DNA of 64,000 nt from positions 39,873-103,872 of the forward strand of contig JACKCF010000008.1 in NCBI GenBank assembly GCA_020634165.1, read 5' to 3'. Made by a program: the position numbers and the translations under genes. A model generated the notes under the pieces. It made no database searches, was not told where the DNA came from, and worked only from the letters and a program-made list of their open reading frames with translations. Positions 1 through 9,203 of this stretch are shown in pieces. This DNA comes from Anaerolineaceae bacterium (GTDB lineage: Bacteria > Chloroflexota > Anaerolineae > Aggregatilineales > Phototrophicaceae). Numbering within the stretch: the first letter of the stretch is position 1; every line of letters starts with the position of its first letter.

Positions 1-2
1 AT

Positions 3-1040
3 CGTCCTGAGTACCCGTTTGGGACACGTTTGCTGATTGACCTCATCAATGCAGGCGAACTCCCGATGATCGCTGAGGCAGACATCGAGCCGCAATATGG
101 CTATGTCGGGCGGTTACTCTATGCTGACGGAACAGTGCGTTTCTTCCGCAACAGCAACAAAGGCATCAACAATCACGGGGCCAGCTCGATCTGTCTCGAC
201 AAAGGCTATACCAAATATTTTCTGCGGCGATTGGGCTACAATGTGCCAGATGGCAGGACCATCCTGACCAGTACTTACGCTGCCCTGATTGATACCAACC
301 TGTCACAATATGGTGAGTATCACTATGATACGCCCGATGGGCTGCTGGAAGCAGCCACATCCATTGGCTATCCTTGCGTTATAAAGCCCAACTCGATGAC
401 CAGTGGTGGCGAGGGTGTATTCATCTGCTACGATGCCGATGATGTTGGCATTGCTTTGCAAAGCATGCTAGATGAGCGTGTCGACGTATTTTTGCTGGAA
501 GCCTTTGTACCATACGCGGATTATCGCTTTGTCGTTTTTGATGGCACTGTGCGGCTGGCTTACGAGCGTCGGCCCCTGGTGATTACAGGTGATGGTCAAT
601 CGACTTTGCGCGAAATTATTGCCAGGACGAAAACAGACTTATGGGCACAGGATCGCCGAGTTCAGCTTCAGGAAAGCGATCCGCGCTTTTTGAAGAAACT
701 GCGCCACAGACCTTACACATTGGATGATGTATTGGTTGATGGCGACTCATACCAGGTGTATGACGCCGCCAATGCCAGCCTGGGTGGGCAGGTCGTTGAT
801 ATATTGGATAGCTGCCACGAACATTGGCTGCAATTGGCTGGCCAAATGGCCCAGGAAATGGGGCTGCGTTTCTGTGGCATCGACCTGCTATGCCAAGACA
901 TCACCCGTGCCGATGCTGCTTACTGTGTAATTGAAATCAATGCATCGCCAGGGATGGCCAACTATGCCACGCTCGGCGAAAAAGCACTTGCCCGTGTTCG
1001 CCAGCTTTATATTGATATGTTCCGTGTGCCGATCAGATAG
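3..1040 (+). CDS. ATP-grasp ligase (RimK / cyanophycin synthetase / GshAB-like), 5' partial
   Basis: The frame is open to the left edge of the window, so the N-terminus is missing and the TTG at 30 is not a credible start. The visible ~345 residues form an ATP-grasp fold: a Lys-containing strand and glycine-rich lid (KPNSMTSGGEGV), and near the C-terminus the metal-binding EINASPG motif typical of cyanophycin synthetase, RimK and the ATP-grasp half of GshAB. Such enzymes join a carboxylate, activated as an acyl phosphate, to an amine or thiol. The substrate cannot be read from the fold. The gene is followed after 8 bp by a GNAT acetyltransferase, suggesting a shared transcript in amino acid or peptide modification. 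Sure of the fold, not of the substrate. Confidence 0.8.
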   Translation, partial: RPEYPFGTRLLIDLINAGELPMIAEADIEPQYGYVGRLLYADGTVRFFRNSNKGINNHGASSICLDKGYTKYFLRRLGYNVPDGRTILTSTYAALIDTNLSQYGEYHYDTPDGLLEAATSIGYPCVIKPNSMTSGGEGVFICYDADDVGIALQSMLDERVDVFLLEAFVPYADYRFVVFDGTVRLAYERRPLVITGDGQSTLREIIARTKTDLWAQDRRVQLQESDPRFLKKLRHRPYTLDDVLVDGDSYQVYDAANASLGGQVVDILDSCHEHWLQLAGQMAQEMGLRFCGIDLLCQDITRADAAYCVIEINASPGMANYATLGEKALARVRQLYIDMFRVPIR

Positions 1041-1048
1041 GATGTTTC

Positions 1049-1558
1049 ATGGTAGCCACGCATGGTGACAACACTATTCGGATCACAAATGCAGCTTCAT
1101 CTGATGTTCCTGTGATTCAGTATGTATTGCATTCAAGCTGGTCGTCTGTATATACAGATATTTTTGGTGAAGAACGTGCATCTCGCTATCTAAAGCGGTC
1201 ATTTTCGATGGAAGCTCTGACGAGGGCCGTTACCAATTCCGGTGCGATGTATCTCGTCGCCCTGTATGATGGAACCATTCGTGGAATCTGTCATTATGGT
1301 GCGCCGTTGCTTGATGACTGTGAGGATCGCAAATCGCTCTACAGCCTGTATGTCCATCCTGGCTATTGGCAGAAGGGCATCGGCACGGCGCTTTTAGATG
1401 CAATGGCGAAGGATTTGCGGTCCCAGCGTGTAACTGATGTATTTGCCTATGTGGACCCACGCAACGAGTTGGCGTGTCAATTCTTTAAGAAGCGCGGTTT
1501 TGCCCATCTGCCCGATGATGATCGTGATGGCGAGTTGTATCTGCGAAAAGTGCTGTGA
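1049..1558 (+). CDS. GNAT family N-acetyltransferase
   Basis: A 169-residue protein with the GNAT layout. An N-terminal substrate-binding half is followed by a beta strand ending in SLYVHPGYWQKGIGTALL, the acetyl-CoA pyrophosphate-binding motif A (here Q-x-x-G-I-G). A C-terminal motif with NELACQFFKKRGF follows, as in most members of the family. The acceptor substrate is not evident. The stop codon overlaps the next gene's GTG start in a GTGA arrangement, so translation of the two is probably coupled. Confidence 0.85.
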   Translation: MVATHGDNTIRITNAASSDVPVIQYVLHSSWSSVYTDIFGEERASRYLKRSFSMEALTRAVTNSGAMYLVALYDGTIRGICHYGAPLLDDCEDRKSLYSLYVHPGYWQKGIGTALLDAMAKDLRSQRVTDVFAYVDPRNELACQFFKKRGFAHLPDDDRDGELYLRKVL

Positions 1559-1926
1559 AATACGGCCTGACGCCTGAACAATGGCAGCAAGCAGTTGACG
1601 AAGTTCGCGAAATCTGTATTGATGTTGCTGGGCAGCGCAGCCTGATCACATATGGTGAGGTCTGCAAACGGATGAGGACTGTCAATCCACATCCTGGGTC
1701 TTATGTTTTCCAGGCAATGCTGCGCGAAATGTGTTTTTCAGAAGAAGCGGCTGGACGGGGATTATTGTGTGCCCTCGTCGTCAATCAGTCAAAGGGGATT
1801 CCCGGAGCAGGATTTTTTCGTGCGCTGGGTCAGGAACGGCCCCAGTTTGCGGACGACTTGCAAGCAGGCTGGCGCGAAGAATGTGAGTTTTTATATCAAT
1901 TCTGGTCGGAAGAAGGTGGAGAATGA
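1555..1926 (+). CDS. Conserved small protein, function unknown (possibly alkyltransferase-like fold)
   Basis: A 123-residue protein starting at a GTG that overlaps the upstream stop codon by 4 bp and ending in a 4-bp ATGA overlap with the RmlD-like gene. It contains an ITYGEV element reminiscent of the winged-helix part of MGMT/alkyltransferase-like proteins and a conserved-looking segment LLCALVV...GIPGAGFF. The PCHR active-site motif of true MGMT is absent, so alkyl transfer is not expected. The tight overlaps on both sides show it is a real gene. I do not recognise a precise function. Confidence 0.65.
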   Translation: MKYGLTPEQWQQAVDEVREICIDVAGQRSLITYGEVCKRMRTVNPHPGSYVFQAMLREMCFSEEAAGRGLLCALVVNQSKGIPGAGFFRALGQERPQFADDLQAGWREECEFLYQFWSEEGGE

Positions 1927-2771
1927 AGATACTGGTGACGGGTGCAGCCGGGAATATCGGCAAGGAAATCGTTGCACAGTTGCAGCCCAATCATGAGGTG
2001 GTCGGCGCCGACTTGGCTGAGTTTGACATCGCCGATTGGAACAGCACCCATGCCTTCATTCAGGAACAGCACCCCGATCTGGTGATTCACCCCGCGGCCT
2101 GGACCGATGTCGATGGCTGTGCGCGTGATCCGCAGAAGGCTATCATGATTAATGGGCTTGGTGCACAGAATGTGGCGGTTGCTGCTGCTGCTGTCGGCGC
2201 ACCAATTGTCCATATCAGCACCAATGAAGTATTCGATGGCTATGGTGAGCATCTGTATAAGGAATATGATCGCACCCAGCCAACCAATCCCTATGGCTAC
2301 AGCAAATGGGTCGCTGAACAGGCTATTCCGGCGGTTAATCCTCGTCACTATATTGTACGGCCCTCCTGGGTGTTCTCGCATGGAGGGCATAACTTTATTC
2401 AAGCGATCCTGGGAGCGGTGGAGGCTGGTAAGCAGTTGCGCGTCGTGACCAATGAAGTTGCCAATCCAACCTATAGCGTCGACTTGGCCGAAGCGATTAT
2501 CAAACTCAGTTCAACAGGGCGCTATGGCATTTATCACCTTGCCAATGAAGGCGCAGTCAGTCGTTACCAATTCGCGCGCTACGTACTGGATGTCGCTGGC
2601 TATAAAGATGTGCCAATTCAACCCATCTCTGCATCTGAGTGGCCGCGAGCGAGTACGCCGCCAATGTATGCTGGCCTGGAGAACATGGCAGCAGCCATGC
2701 TTGGCATCAGACTGCGGCCCTGGCAACAAGCGGTTGATGCCTTTATGACCCGCGAAGGCATACTTAGCTGA
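1923..2771 (+). CDS. dTDP-4-dehydrorhamnose reductase family protein (RmlD-like)
   Basis: A 282-residue extended short-chain dehydrogenase. The N-terminal Rossmann motif GAAGNIG binds the nucleotide cofactor. HPAAWTDVDGC and STNEVFDG match the RmlD family, and YGYSKW supplies the catalytic Tyr-x-x-x-Lys. RmlD reduces dTDP-4-keto-L-rhamnose to dTDP-L-rhamnose with NAD(P)H. rmlB and rmlA lie about 13 kb away on the other strand, which supports a rhamnose role, but no rmlC is seen in the window. Related reductases acting on other sugar nucleotides cannot be excluded. Confidence 0.8.
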   Translation: MKILVTGAAGNIGKEIVAQLQPNHEVVGADLAEFDIADWNSTHAFIQEQHPDLVIHPAAWTDVDGCARDPQKAIMINGLGAQNVAVAAAAVGAPIVHISTNEVFDGYGEHLYKEYDRTQPTNPYGYSKWVAEQAIPAVNPRHYIVRPSWVFSHGGHNFIQAILGAVEAGKQLRVVTNEVANPTYSVDLAEAIIKLSSTGRYGIYHLANEGAVSRYQFARYVLDVAGYKDVPIQPISASEWPRASTPPMYAGLENMAAAMLGIRLRPWQQAVDAFMTREGILS

Positions 2772-2863
2772 CGGTCGCCCGACTGTTGCTGATCCAACGT
2801 TGGCATTCCGGCGCGATTTTGCGACAATGAGGCCCGATTCAGACTGTAGGCACACAATAGCTC

Positions 2864-3820
2864 ATGGCAAATCCGCTGATTTCAATCGTCATCCCTAACT
2901 GGAACGGCAAGCACTTTTTGCAAACCTGCTTGGATTCCCTGGCTGCGCAGACCTATGACGCCCTTGAAGTCATCATTGCCGACAATGCCTCTAGCGATGG
3001 TTCACAGGCCTATATTCGCGAGCATTACCCGGATGTAAAGTTGGTCGAATTGCCGGAAAATCGTGGCTTTACAGGGGCTTGCAACGCAGGTATGGACGTC
3101 GCTAAGGGCGAATTCGTGGCGTTGCTGAACAATGACACTGAAGTGGACCCAAACTGGGCTGAAGCACTGGTCAATGCCTTTGAGCGCCATGACGATGTGG
3201 GTTTGGTCGCCAGCAAGATGCTGCTTTTCAGTCAGCGCGATCACATCCATACAGCTGGAGATGGGTTCACCGTCGATGGACGCCCGTTTAATCGGGGTGT
3301 CTGGCAGAAAGACGAAGGGCAGTACGAGCAGGAAGAATATGTATTCAGCGCGTGTGGTGGGGCCTGTGCTTACCGCCAGACGATGCTTGACGAGATTGGC
3401 CTGCTCGATGACGATTTCTTCTTCCTGATGGAAGATGTGGACCTTGCATGGCGCGCACAACTGGCCGGTTGGCGAGCACTTTACACCCCTAGGGCTATCG
3501 TCTATCATCATCTGTCGGCTACAGGTGGCGGCGTAACAGCCAGCTTTTATGATGGCCGTAACAGCATTTACTTGCTCGTAAAGGACCTGCCTAAGGACAT
3601 CTGGCGTAACCATCGTGGCCAAATTCTTGGGCGACAGTGGCGAATCGCGCGTGAGGCGCTTAAGGCATGGCGTGGAGAAGCGGCCCGTGCCCGTCTGCGC
3701 GGCATGCTGACAGGCCTGACAAAGCTGCCGATGCTGCTAAAAAAGCGGCGTGCAATCCAGGCTGCACGGAAAGTATCAACCGACTATCTTGAATCAATGC
3801 TCTCGCCGCCACAGGACTAA
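2864..3820 (+). CDS. Glycosyltransferase family 2 (rhamnosyltransferase-like)
   Basis: A 318-residue GT-A enzyme. Near the start is SIVIPNWNGKHFL, followed by ADNASSDGS and the metal-binding region LLNNDTEVDP. A downstream acidic segment MEDVDLAWRA is typical of the GT2 subfamily that includes rhamnosyl transferases such as WbbL. The C-terminal ~60 residues are basic and may sit at the membrane. It lies after the RmlD-like gene and before a second GT2, consistent with assembly of a lipid-linked surface glycan on the cytoplasmic face. The sugar specificity is inferred from context only. Confidence 0.85.
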   Translation: MANPLISIVIPNWNGKHFLQTCLDSLAAQTYDALEVIIADNASSDGSQAYIREHYPDVKLVELPENRGFTGACNAGMDVAKGEFVALLNNDTEVDPNWAEALVNAFERHDDVGLVASKMLLFSQRDHIHTAGDGFTVDGRPFNRGVWQKDEGQYEQEEYVFSACGGACAYRQTMLDEIGLLDDDFFFLMEDVDLAWRAQLAGWRALYTPRAIVYHHLSATGGGVTASFYDGRNSIYLLVKDLPKDIWRNHRGQILGRQWRIAREALKAWRGEAARARLRGMLTGLTKLPMLLKKRRAIQAARKVSTDYLESMLSPPQD

Positions 3821-3845
3821 ATTCGACCGGAGTTCCGGTCATCAG

Positions 3846-4664
3846 ATGGATTTGGAGTGCCATTTGGACCCTCAAAATGCTGATTCTCGAATTTCTGACT
3901 CTCAGGACTCGGATTCCCAACAGCCCTTTCTTTCAATCGTAATTCCTGCGCATAACGAAGAGAAGCGGTTGCCGCCTTCTCTGCACAAAATTGACGCATT
4001 CCTGAAGACGCAGGACTATACGGCAGAAGTCCTTATTGTAGAAAATGGCAGCCAGGATAATACAGCAGCAGTCGCCAAGGAGTATGCTGGACGCTATCCT
4101 TATATCCGCGTGATGGAAGTTGATACGCGCGGTAAGGGGCGGGCTGTAAAAGCTGGCATGCTGGCTGCAAAAGGCCAGTATCGCTTCATCTGCGACGCGG
4201 ACCTTTCCATGCCGATTGATGAACTGGTTCATTTCCTGCCACCCTACGCTGAAGGCAACGATGTCATCATTGCCAGCCGGGAGGCACACGGCGCACGGCG
4301 CGTTGGTGAGCCGCTCTATCGTCACCTGATGGGGCGCATCAACACGTTGATTATCAAGCTTTTCGCGCTGCGTGGCTACGAAGATACTCAATGTGGCTTC
4401 AAGATGTTCAAAGCCGATGTGGCCGATGATCTGTTCACTGTTCAGCAGTTGAATGGCATCGGCTTTGATGTTGAATTGCTATACATTGCTGGGAAGCGTG
4501 GCTACAGCGTCAAAGAACAGCCCATTACCTGGTACTTTGACCCCTATTCCACCATGCGTCTGGTCGATGATTCGCTGCACATGCTGAAAGAAATTTTCGA
4601 GATTCGCCAGAACTGGCGCAAAGGCTATTATGACAAAGCGACGGTCGAAAACAGCCAGTCTTAA
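3846..4664 (+). CDS. Glycosyltransferase family 2, polyprenyl/dolichyl-phosphate glucosyltransferase type
   Basis: 272 residues from the ATG at 3846, chosen because GGAG lies 13 nt upstream and an earlier in-frame ATG would sit deep inside the preceding gene. The protein matches the dolichyl-phosphate beta-glucosyltransferase group: FLSIVIPAHNEEKRLPPSL, VENGSQDNT, TRGKGRAVKAGM, CDADLSMP (the DxD-like metal site), then DTQCGFKMF. These enzymes move glucose or mannose from a nucleotide sugar to a polyprenyl phosphate. No C-terminal membrane segments are present, so it is the short soluble form. It overlaps the RNase HII gene by 35 bp. Confidence 0.85.
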   Translation: MDLECHLDPQNADSRISDSQDSDSQQPFLSIVIPAHNEEKRLPPSLHKIDAFLKTQDYTAEVLIVENGSQDNTAAVAKEYAGRYPYIRVMEVDTRGKGRAVKAGMLAAKGQYRFICDADLSMPIDELVHFLPPYAEGNDVIIASREAHGARRVGEPLYRHLMGRINTLIIKLFALRGYEDTQCGFKMFKADVADDLFTVQQLNGIGFDVELLYIAGKRGYSVKEQPITWYFDPYSTMRLVDDSLHMLKEIFEIRQNWRKGYYDKATVENSQS

Positions 4665-5298
4665 ATTTGAGATGGAGTACTTCCGCAACGGGTACACGCG
4701 CATCATCGGCATTGATGAAGCTGGACGCGGACCCTGGGCCGGACCTCTGATGGTGGGTGCGGTGGCACTGCCGCTTGATCGGACAGATTTGCATCAAGTG
4801 CTTAAAGGTGTACGCGACAGCAAACTCATGACGCCGCTACAGCGTGAAAAGCTTGTCGAAACGATCAAGGAAGCATCGTTGACATGGGGTTTAGGTGTCA
4901 CCGAGGTCGAAGAAATTAATGATCTTGGTCTGACAGGCGCAACCAAACTGGCCGTTAAACGCGCCCTTGATGATGCCATTGAGCGCGGCGGTTTTCAGCC
5001 GGATTGCTTATTTTGTGATTATATGGCCTGGCCGCCTAAATGGCCGATTCACCAATTGAGCATCGTCAAAGGTGATCAGCATTCATTGAGCATTGCGGCT
5101 GCCAGTGTCGTCGCGAAGGTCTCCCGCGATGCCTACATGATCGACATTGCCGAAGAATTTCCTCAATATGGCTTTGAAAAACACAAAGGCTACCACTCTG
5201 CGGAACATGTAGCCGCGCTGGAAAGGCTCGGCCCTTCGCCAATTCATCGCAGCAACTACGCGCCGATTCGTAAGCTGTTGGGCGAGGATGACGCATAG
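4630..5298 (+). CDS. rnhB: Ribonuclease HII
   Basis: 222 residues. RNase HII cuts the RNA strand of RNA/DNA hybrids and removes single ribonucleotides misincorporated in DNA. The signature IDEAGRGPWAGP (Asp29, Glu30) is intact, followed by RDSK, a further acidic residue in LFCDYM, and AAASVVAKVSRD with the last catalytic Asp. The ATG at 4630 is preferred over the one at 4672 because the stretch SLKFEMEYFRNGY corresponds to the usual N-terminal helix of the family. That places the start inside the end of the upstream glycosyltransferase gene. Confidence 0.93.
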   Translation: MTKRRSKTASLKFEMEYFRNGYTRIIGIDEAGRGPWAGPLMVGAVALPLDRTDLHQVLKGVRDSKLMTPLQREKLVETIKEASLTWGLGVTEVEEINDLGLTGATKLAVKRALDDAIERGGFQPDCLFCDYMAWPPKWPIHQLSIVKGDQHSLSIAAASVVAKVSRDAYMIDIAEEFPQYGFEKHKGYHSAEHVAALERLGPSPIHRSNYAPIRKLLGEDDA

Positions 5299-5386
5299 CT
5301 GTCGCCTATGTTCGCCCTACGCACAGGAACGATTTGTCCGGCGACTGTGTATTTCAAAATGTCAATCGGCGATAAAAGGAGCATTT

Positions 5387-6208
5387 ATGCGACGGGTATC
5401 CTCTTTCACAGACAGCGAGTACCTCAAGTCCAAACAGTACAAAGACTCTAGCAATCTCGGCGCCCGCATCGCCCTGCACCGAGACTACAGCACCAGTTCT
5501 GTTGGTGTGTGGCAGTGGTTTTTCGATATGCTGTTGGCCACGCTCGGCAGCAGGGCGCGCATTCTGGAAGTTGGCGCAGGCCGCGCCGATCTCTGGCGAG
5601 AGAATGCAAGCCGTATACCCGAAGGCTGGGACATTACCTTAACGGACCTCAGCGAAGGCATGCTGGCCGATGGTCGCCAACAGCTTGGCGAATTGGCTGA
5701 TCGATTTGAGATGCACACAGCCAACGTACAGGAACTGGCTGATGCTGATAATACCTACGATGCTGTCATCGCCAATTTCATGCTCTACCACCTTCCTGAC
5801 CGTCCGAAAGGCATCGCACAGATTCGGCGTGTATTGAAGTCCGATGGCGTATTATTTGCATGTACATTAGGCGGTAATCACATGCGGCAGTACTGGGAAC
5901 TCGTGAAATCGGTTGTAAACCAACCCGATATGGTATTCCAAGGTCATAACCCATTTACACTGGAAGATGGCGCGCAACAACTCAGTACCAGCTTCAACGA
6001 TATTGTCATGGTCCGATATCATTGTGACCTGAAAGTCACGGAAGTTGATCCGATGCTCGCTTATTTCCATTCCAACGGTGACAAAGCCATAGTTAGTGGC
6101 GAATACGACGCAGCTTTCCGTGAGCATGTGCAAAGAGAAATCGACGAAAAGGGCCATTTCTTCATTCAGAAGGATACCGGTGTATTTGTGGCACGCGGTT
6201 CGGCCTAG
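5387..6208 (+). CDS. Class I SAM-dependent methyltransferase
   Basis: 273 residues from the ATG at 5387, which has an AAAGGAG ribosome site 5 nt upstream; the reading frame is open further back but lacks a comparable site. The Rossmann-like SAM pocket shows ILEVGAGRADL (motif I), TLTDLSEGML (acidic end of strand 2) and VIANFMLYHLPD (motif IV), followed by RVLKSDGVLF. This is the ubiE/methyltransferase 11 type acting on small molecules; the substrate is unknown. Confidence 0.85.
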   Translation: MRRVSSFTDSEYLKSKQYKDSSNLGARIALHRDYSTSSVGVWQWFFDMLLATLGSRARILEVGAGRADLWRENASRIPEGWDITLTDLSEGMLADGRQQLGELADRFEMHTANVQELADADNTYDAVIANFMLYHLPDRPKGIAQIRRVLKSDGVLFACTLGGNHMRQYWELVKSVVNQPDMVFQGHNPFTLEDGAQQLSTSFNDIVMVRYHCDLKVTEVDPMLAYFHSNGDKAIVSGEYDAAFREHVQREIDEKGHFFIQKDTGVFVARGSA

Positions 6209-6315
6209 CCGTAGGCCCAATGCTATGCAGGAGCACATCAATCAGGTAAGGTTATGGGCGGCATGCAAGATGTGTGCTGCCTTTTGATTTGTAATGACGA
6301 GGGTGAGTTGATGCT

Positions 6316-7452
6316 ATGAAGTTAGCGCTGGTGCATGACTGGCTGAATCAGGTAGGTGGGGCGGAGGATGTGCTCGCTACTCTGGTTGAAATGTATCCGC
6401 AAAGCCCAATCTATACGGGCCTCTATGCGCCAGAAGTCATGCCTGATTTTTACCGCAATTGGGATATTCGCACCCTCTGGATTGATAAACTCCCTGGCAT
6501 TCATAACCATCATCAGCCCTATTTGCCAGTGTATCCGCCAGCTTGGGGGGGCCTTAAGCTGGAAGGTTACGATGTCATTCTGAGCAACAAGAGTGGTTTC
6601 TGTCATGGCCTGCAATTTGACCCACAACAGTCTGTGCATGTTTGCTACTGTCTCGCGCCGACGCGCTACGTCTGGCAGTTGGATGCTTATATCGCGCGGG
6701 AAGGGTTGGGCAAGCCTGCTGAAATGGTTCTACGCCCGTTGGTCAACTGGCTCAAGCGTTGGGATTATGATGCTGCGCAGCGCGTGACGCACTTCATAGC
6801 CATCAGCACGGAAATTCAGGAACGTATCAAATCTTACTACGACCGTGAATCGGTCATTATCTACCCGCCTGTGGAAACTGACCGTTTTCAGCCCGTAGCG
6901 CCGGAAGAAGTCGAAGACTATTTCCTGATTGTCTCACGGCTGATTCCGTATAAGCGGATTGATCTGGCTGTCCAGGCGGCAACCCGCTTGAATGTGCCAC
7001 TGAAAATTGGCGGTAAGGGCCGTGATATGGAGCGCCTGCGCGCGATGGCAGGGCCGTCAGTGGAGTTCCTGGGCTTTGTGCCCGATGATGAGCTTCCCAC
7101 TTTGATGGCGAAAGCGAAGGCATTTATCTTCCCTGGCTTGGAAGACTTTGGCATTACACCTGTCCAGGCTGAAGCAGCGGGACGTCCTGTGATTGCTTAC
7201 GATGCTGGTGGCGCGCTCGATACCGTGATCCCTGGCATGACAGGCGAACACTTTGCTGAACTGACCGTTGATAGTCTTGCGGAGGTGATGGCCAATTTCG
7301 ATGCCTCTCACTACGATCCGCAGACGATTCGCCAACATGCGCTCAAGTTTGATGTGGGCGTATTTGATGCTCAGATCAGGGCTTTTGTCGATCAGGCCCA
7401 CGCGGCACATAGCAGTGGCGAACCATTCATCTGGAAAGACCCGATTGCCTGA
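6316..7452 (+). CDS. Glycosyltransferase family 4
   Basis: A 378-residue GT-B enzyme with a GAGGGTGAG ribosome site before the ATG. The N-terminal half contains VHDWLNQVGGAEDVL, the acceptor-side signature of this group. The C-terminal half carries VSRLIPYKRIDLAV and the donor-binding EDFGITPVQAEAAGRPVIAY with the E-x7-E pattern. Such enzymes transfer mannose or related sugars from nucleotide donors to lipid-linked glycans. Neighbouring sugar genes and the Wzz-like protein downstream fit a role in polysaccharide assembly. Confidence 0.88.
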   Translation: MKLALVHDWLNQVGGAEDVLATLVEMYPQSPIYTGLYAPEVMPDFYRNWDIRTLWIDKLPGIHNHHQPYLPVYPPAWGGLKLEGYDVILSNKSGFCHGLQFDPQQSVHVCYCLAPTRYVWQLDAYIAREGLGKPAEMVLRPLVNWLKRWDYDAAQRVTHFIAISTEIQERIKSYYDRESVIIYPPVETDRFQPVAPEEVEDYFLIVSRLIPYKRIDLAVQAATRLNVPLKIGGKGRDMERLRAMAGPSVEFLGFVPDDELPTLMAKAKAFIFPGLEDFGITPVQAEAAGRPVIAYDAGGALDTVIPGMTGEHFAELTVDSLAEVMANFDASHYDPQTIRQHALKFDVGVFDAQIRAFVDQAHAAHSSGEPFIWKDPIA

Positions 7453-7469
7453 TGCAGATATCGAACCAT

Positions 7470-7497
7470 TTGCATCTTTATGCGCATACGCTATGCT
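7470..7497 (+). promoter_or_regulatory. Candidate sigma70-type promoter for the Wzz-like gene
   Basis: TTGCAT (7470-7475) and TATGCT (7492-7497) are separated by 16 bp, 32 bp before the ATG at 7530. The gene has its own GGAGG ribosome site. By-eye call only. Confidence 0.4.
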
Positions 7498-7529
7498 AGC
7501 GGCGCTGTTTTGATCCTGCGGAGGTCACT

Positions 7530-8204
7530 ATGGAACTCAGATTAATCTGGCGGATGCTGCGCCGTCGCTGGTGGCTGATTGTTGTGCCAGTTGTCGTTGC
7601 GATTGTGTTGACCATCCCTCAGTTTCTCAATCGCGGGTCGGCAGTGTCCGGTGGATTTGGAGCCAGCTTTAAATACAGTGCTGCCCAGGAAACCAGCAAT
7701 CTGCCAAACCGTGACGGTGATTTCCAGGATGTGTGGCTGTCGTCAGAATATGTTGTGAATGCGTTTACCGATTGGGTGAAGAGCAGCACATTCAGGGCGG
7801 AATTGGCGACGGCAACGCTTGGGGAAGATATCGACCTCAGCCTGCTCGATATTCAGGCGGATAATGACCGCAGTATTGGCCAGGTCTTTTTATCGTATCC
7901 TGATTCAGACCAGTTGGAGGCTATCGCAGCAGCAGCGATAACCATCCTGAGGACGCGCAATCAGGTTTATTTCCCGCATCTGGGCGGTGAACCGGCGATG
8001 GTGACCATCCTCGATGCGCCGCTTGTTGTGCCTCAGCAGCCATCACTACCGAACCGCTTCGGCCCGCTGATTCAGTGGGGAGTAGCGCTACTCGGTGGGT
8101 TGCTGCTGGCCGTACTGGCAGAATATCTGGACCCAATGCTTCACGATCAGGATGACCTGAAAGCATTGGGCTTGCGTGTCCTATCGTCTGTGCCGCGCCG
8201 ATAG
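7530..8204 (+). CDS. Wzz-like chain-length / polysaccharide co-polymerase protein
   Basis: 224 residues with a GGAGGTCACT ribosome site. The protein has one membrane segment near residues 14-32, after a short basic N-terminus (RRRWW), and a second near 185-203, with an extracytoplasmic loop between them. This is the topology of Wzz/PCP proteins, which set chain length of exported polysaccharides. A proline-containing stretch (PQQPSLPNRFG) just before the second membrane segment matches the usual family position. No kinase domain is fused; a CpsD-like ATPase is encoded separately near 19 kb and may be the cytoplasmic partner. Confidence 0.65.
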   Translation: MELRLIWRMLRRRWWLIVVPVVVAIVLTIPQFLNRGSAVSGGFGASFKYSAAQETSNLPNRDGDFQDVWLSSEYVVNAFTDWVKSSTFRAELATATLGEDIDLSLLDIQADNDRSIGQVFLSYPDSDQLEAIAAAAITILRTRNQVYFPHLGGEPAMVTILDAPLVVPQQPSLPNRFGPLIQWGVALLGGLLLAVLAEYLDPMLHDQDDLKALGLRVLSSVPRR

Positions 8205-8214
8205 GGCTAGAGAT

Positions 8215-8499
8215 TTATTCCGTCTGGTTATTCTGCATGGCTTTGTGGCGCATTTCATTACCCTGGAAGTAGAAGGCAATCACCAGGGCTGCTCCACTGA
8301 ACAATCCGCCGATCAGGAAGCCAACAGTCAGTGCATGAGCGAATAGATTACCTTGTGCCAGCCCAAACAGCGTCATGGATACAATGCTGCCAAAAACGCC
8401 AGCCGCAGCAATGATCGTGGTGGATGCCAGTTGACGACGAATCGCGATGTACATAGCGACCAGAATGATGCCGAATATCAAGAAAAATAACATGTGCAT
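8215..8499 (-). CDS. Small integral membrane protein, unknown function
   Basis: 94 residues with a CAGGAGA ribosome site 8 nt before the ATG. About three hydrophobic segments are visible, near residues 3-20, 27-48 and 57-80, with a polar C-terminal tail rich in Asn and Gln. No family motif is recognised. It converges with the Wzz-like gene (10 bp apart) and is followed upstream on its own strand by the cyclase-family gene, with which it may be cotranscribed. Confidence 0.6.
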   Translation of the reverse strand: MHMLFFLIFGIILVAMYIAIRRQLASTTIIAAAGVFGSIVSMTLFGLAQGNLFAHALTVGFLIGGLFSGAALVIAFYFQGNEMRHKAMQNNQTE

Positions 8500-8538
8500 A
8501 GCAAAATCTCCTGAATGATTTTCCTCAGATGGTTGACT

Positions 8539-9177
8539 TCATGATGTTGTTAAGGGCCTCAAGATAGCTCTTACTGGTGACCCGCAGGCTTGATCGAGCT
8601 TGAGGGGCAGAGCGATCAGTTCGTAGTCGCCATCCGGCACATCTTTGAGCATTAATCCCTCTAAATTGACCATATGATGCTGCCGAAGGGCATGATGCCC
8701 TGGTAAATCCTTGCTGTCGAGCGCATCCACTGACGGTGAATCCAACCCGATGAGTACATAATCCATACTGGCCAACCAGGCAATCAGTTCCGGCGTTGGG
8801 TAGACAATCTCATCCGGCCACTGGTCATCCGGAAGATCGCTAACATGGCTATGGATCAGCAATCGCTGTCCGCCAACCAGATCAACATGGCTGAAATCAG
8901 TAGGCATCAGCGGCCCGGATTCCTTGCGAACTGTGACAACCCGCACTGGCCCAATGTATGCCGCCAATGACATATGCCCGATAGTGTACCCATCAGCCTC
9001 GTAGTGATAATAAGCATCAGCATGGGTGCCGATGTGTGCTGTGGTCGTCAATGTTGTCAGATTCACGCTTTCACCATTGCTGATGCTCATGACGCGCTCG
9101 GCTGAATAGGGCGTGTCACCCGGCCATACGTGCGTGGTTGGGCTAACAGTTCGGGTGATGTCGTAAATCTGAACCAT
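8539..9177 (-). CDS. Cyclase family protein (arylformamidase / KynB-like metal-dependent hydrolase)
   Basis: 212 residues. The key metal-binding motif HIGTHADAYYHY corresponds to the H-x-G-T-H-x-D-A-x-x-H pattern of the cyclase/kynurenine formamidase family. The segment near residue 130 (LIGLDSPSVD) and the following HxxLL-like region are also typical. Members hydrolyse N-formylkynurenine or cyclic amides and lactones. No other tryptophan-degradation gene is nearby, so the kynurenine substrate is not supported by context. The upstream region carries a 20-bp inverted repeat. Confidence 0.78.
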   Translation of the reverse strand: MVQIYDITRTVSPTTHVWPGDTPYSAERVMSISNGESVNLTTLTTTAHIGTHADAYYHYEADGYTIGHMSLAAYIGPVRVVTVRKESGPLMPTDFSHVDLVGGQRLLIHSHVSDLPDDQWPDEIVYPTPELIAWLASMDYVLIGLDSPSVDALDSKDLPGHHALRQHHMVNLEGLMLKDVPDGDYELIALPLKLDQACGSPVRAILRPLTTS

Positions 9178-9203
9178 GCTTACTCATAGCATTTGGTCAC
9201 AAT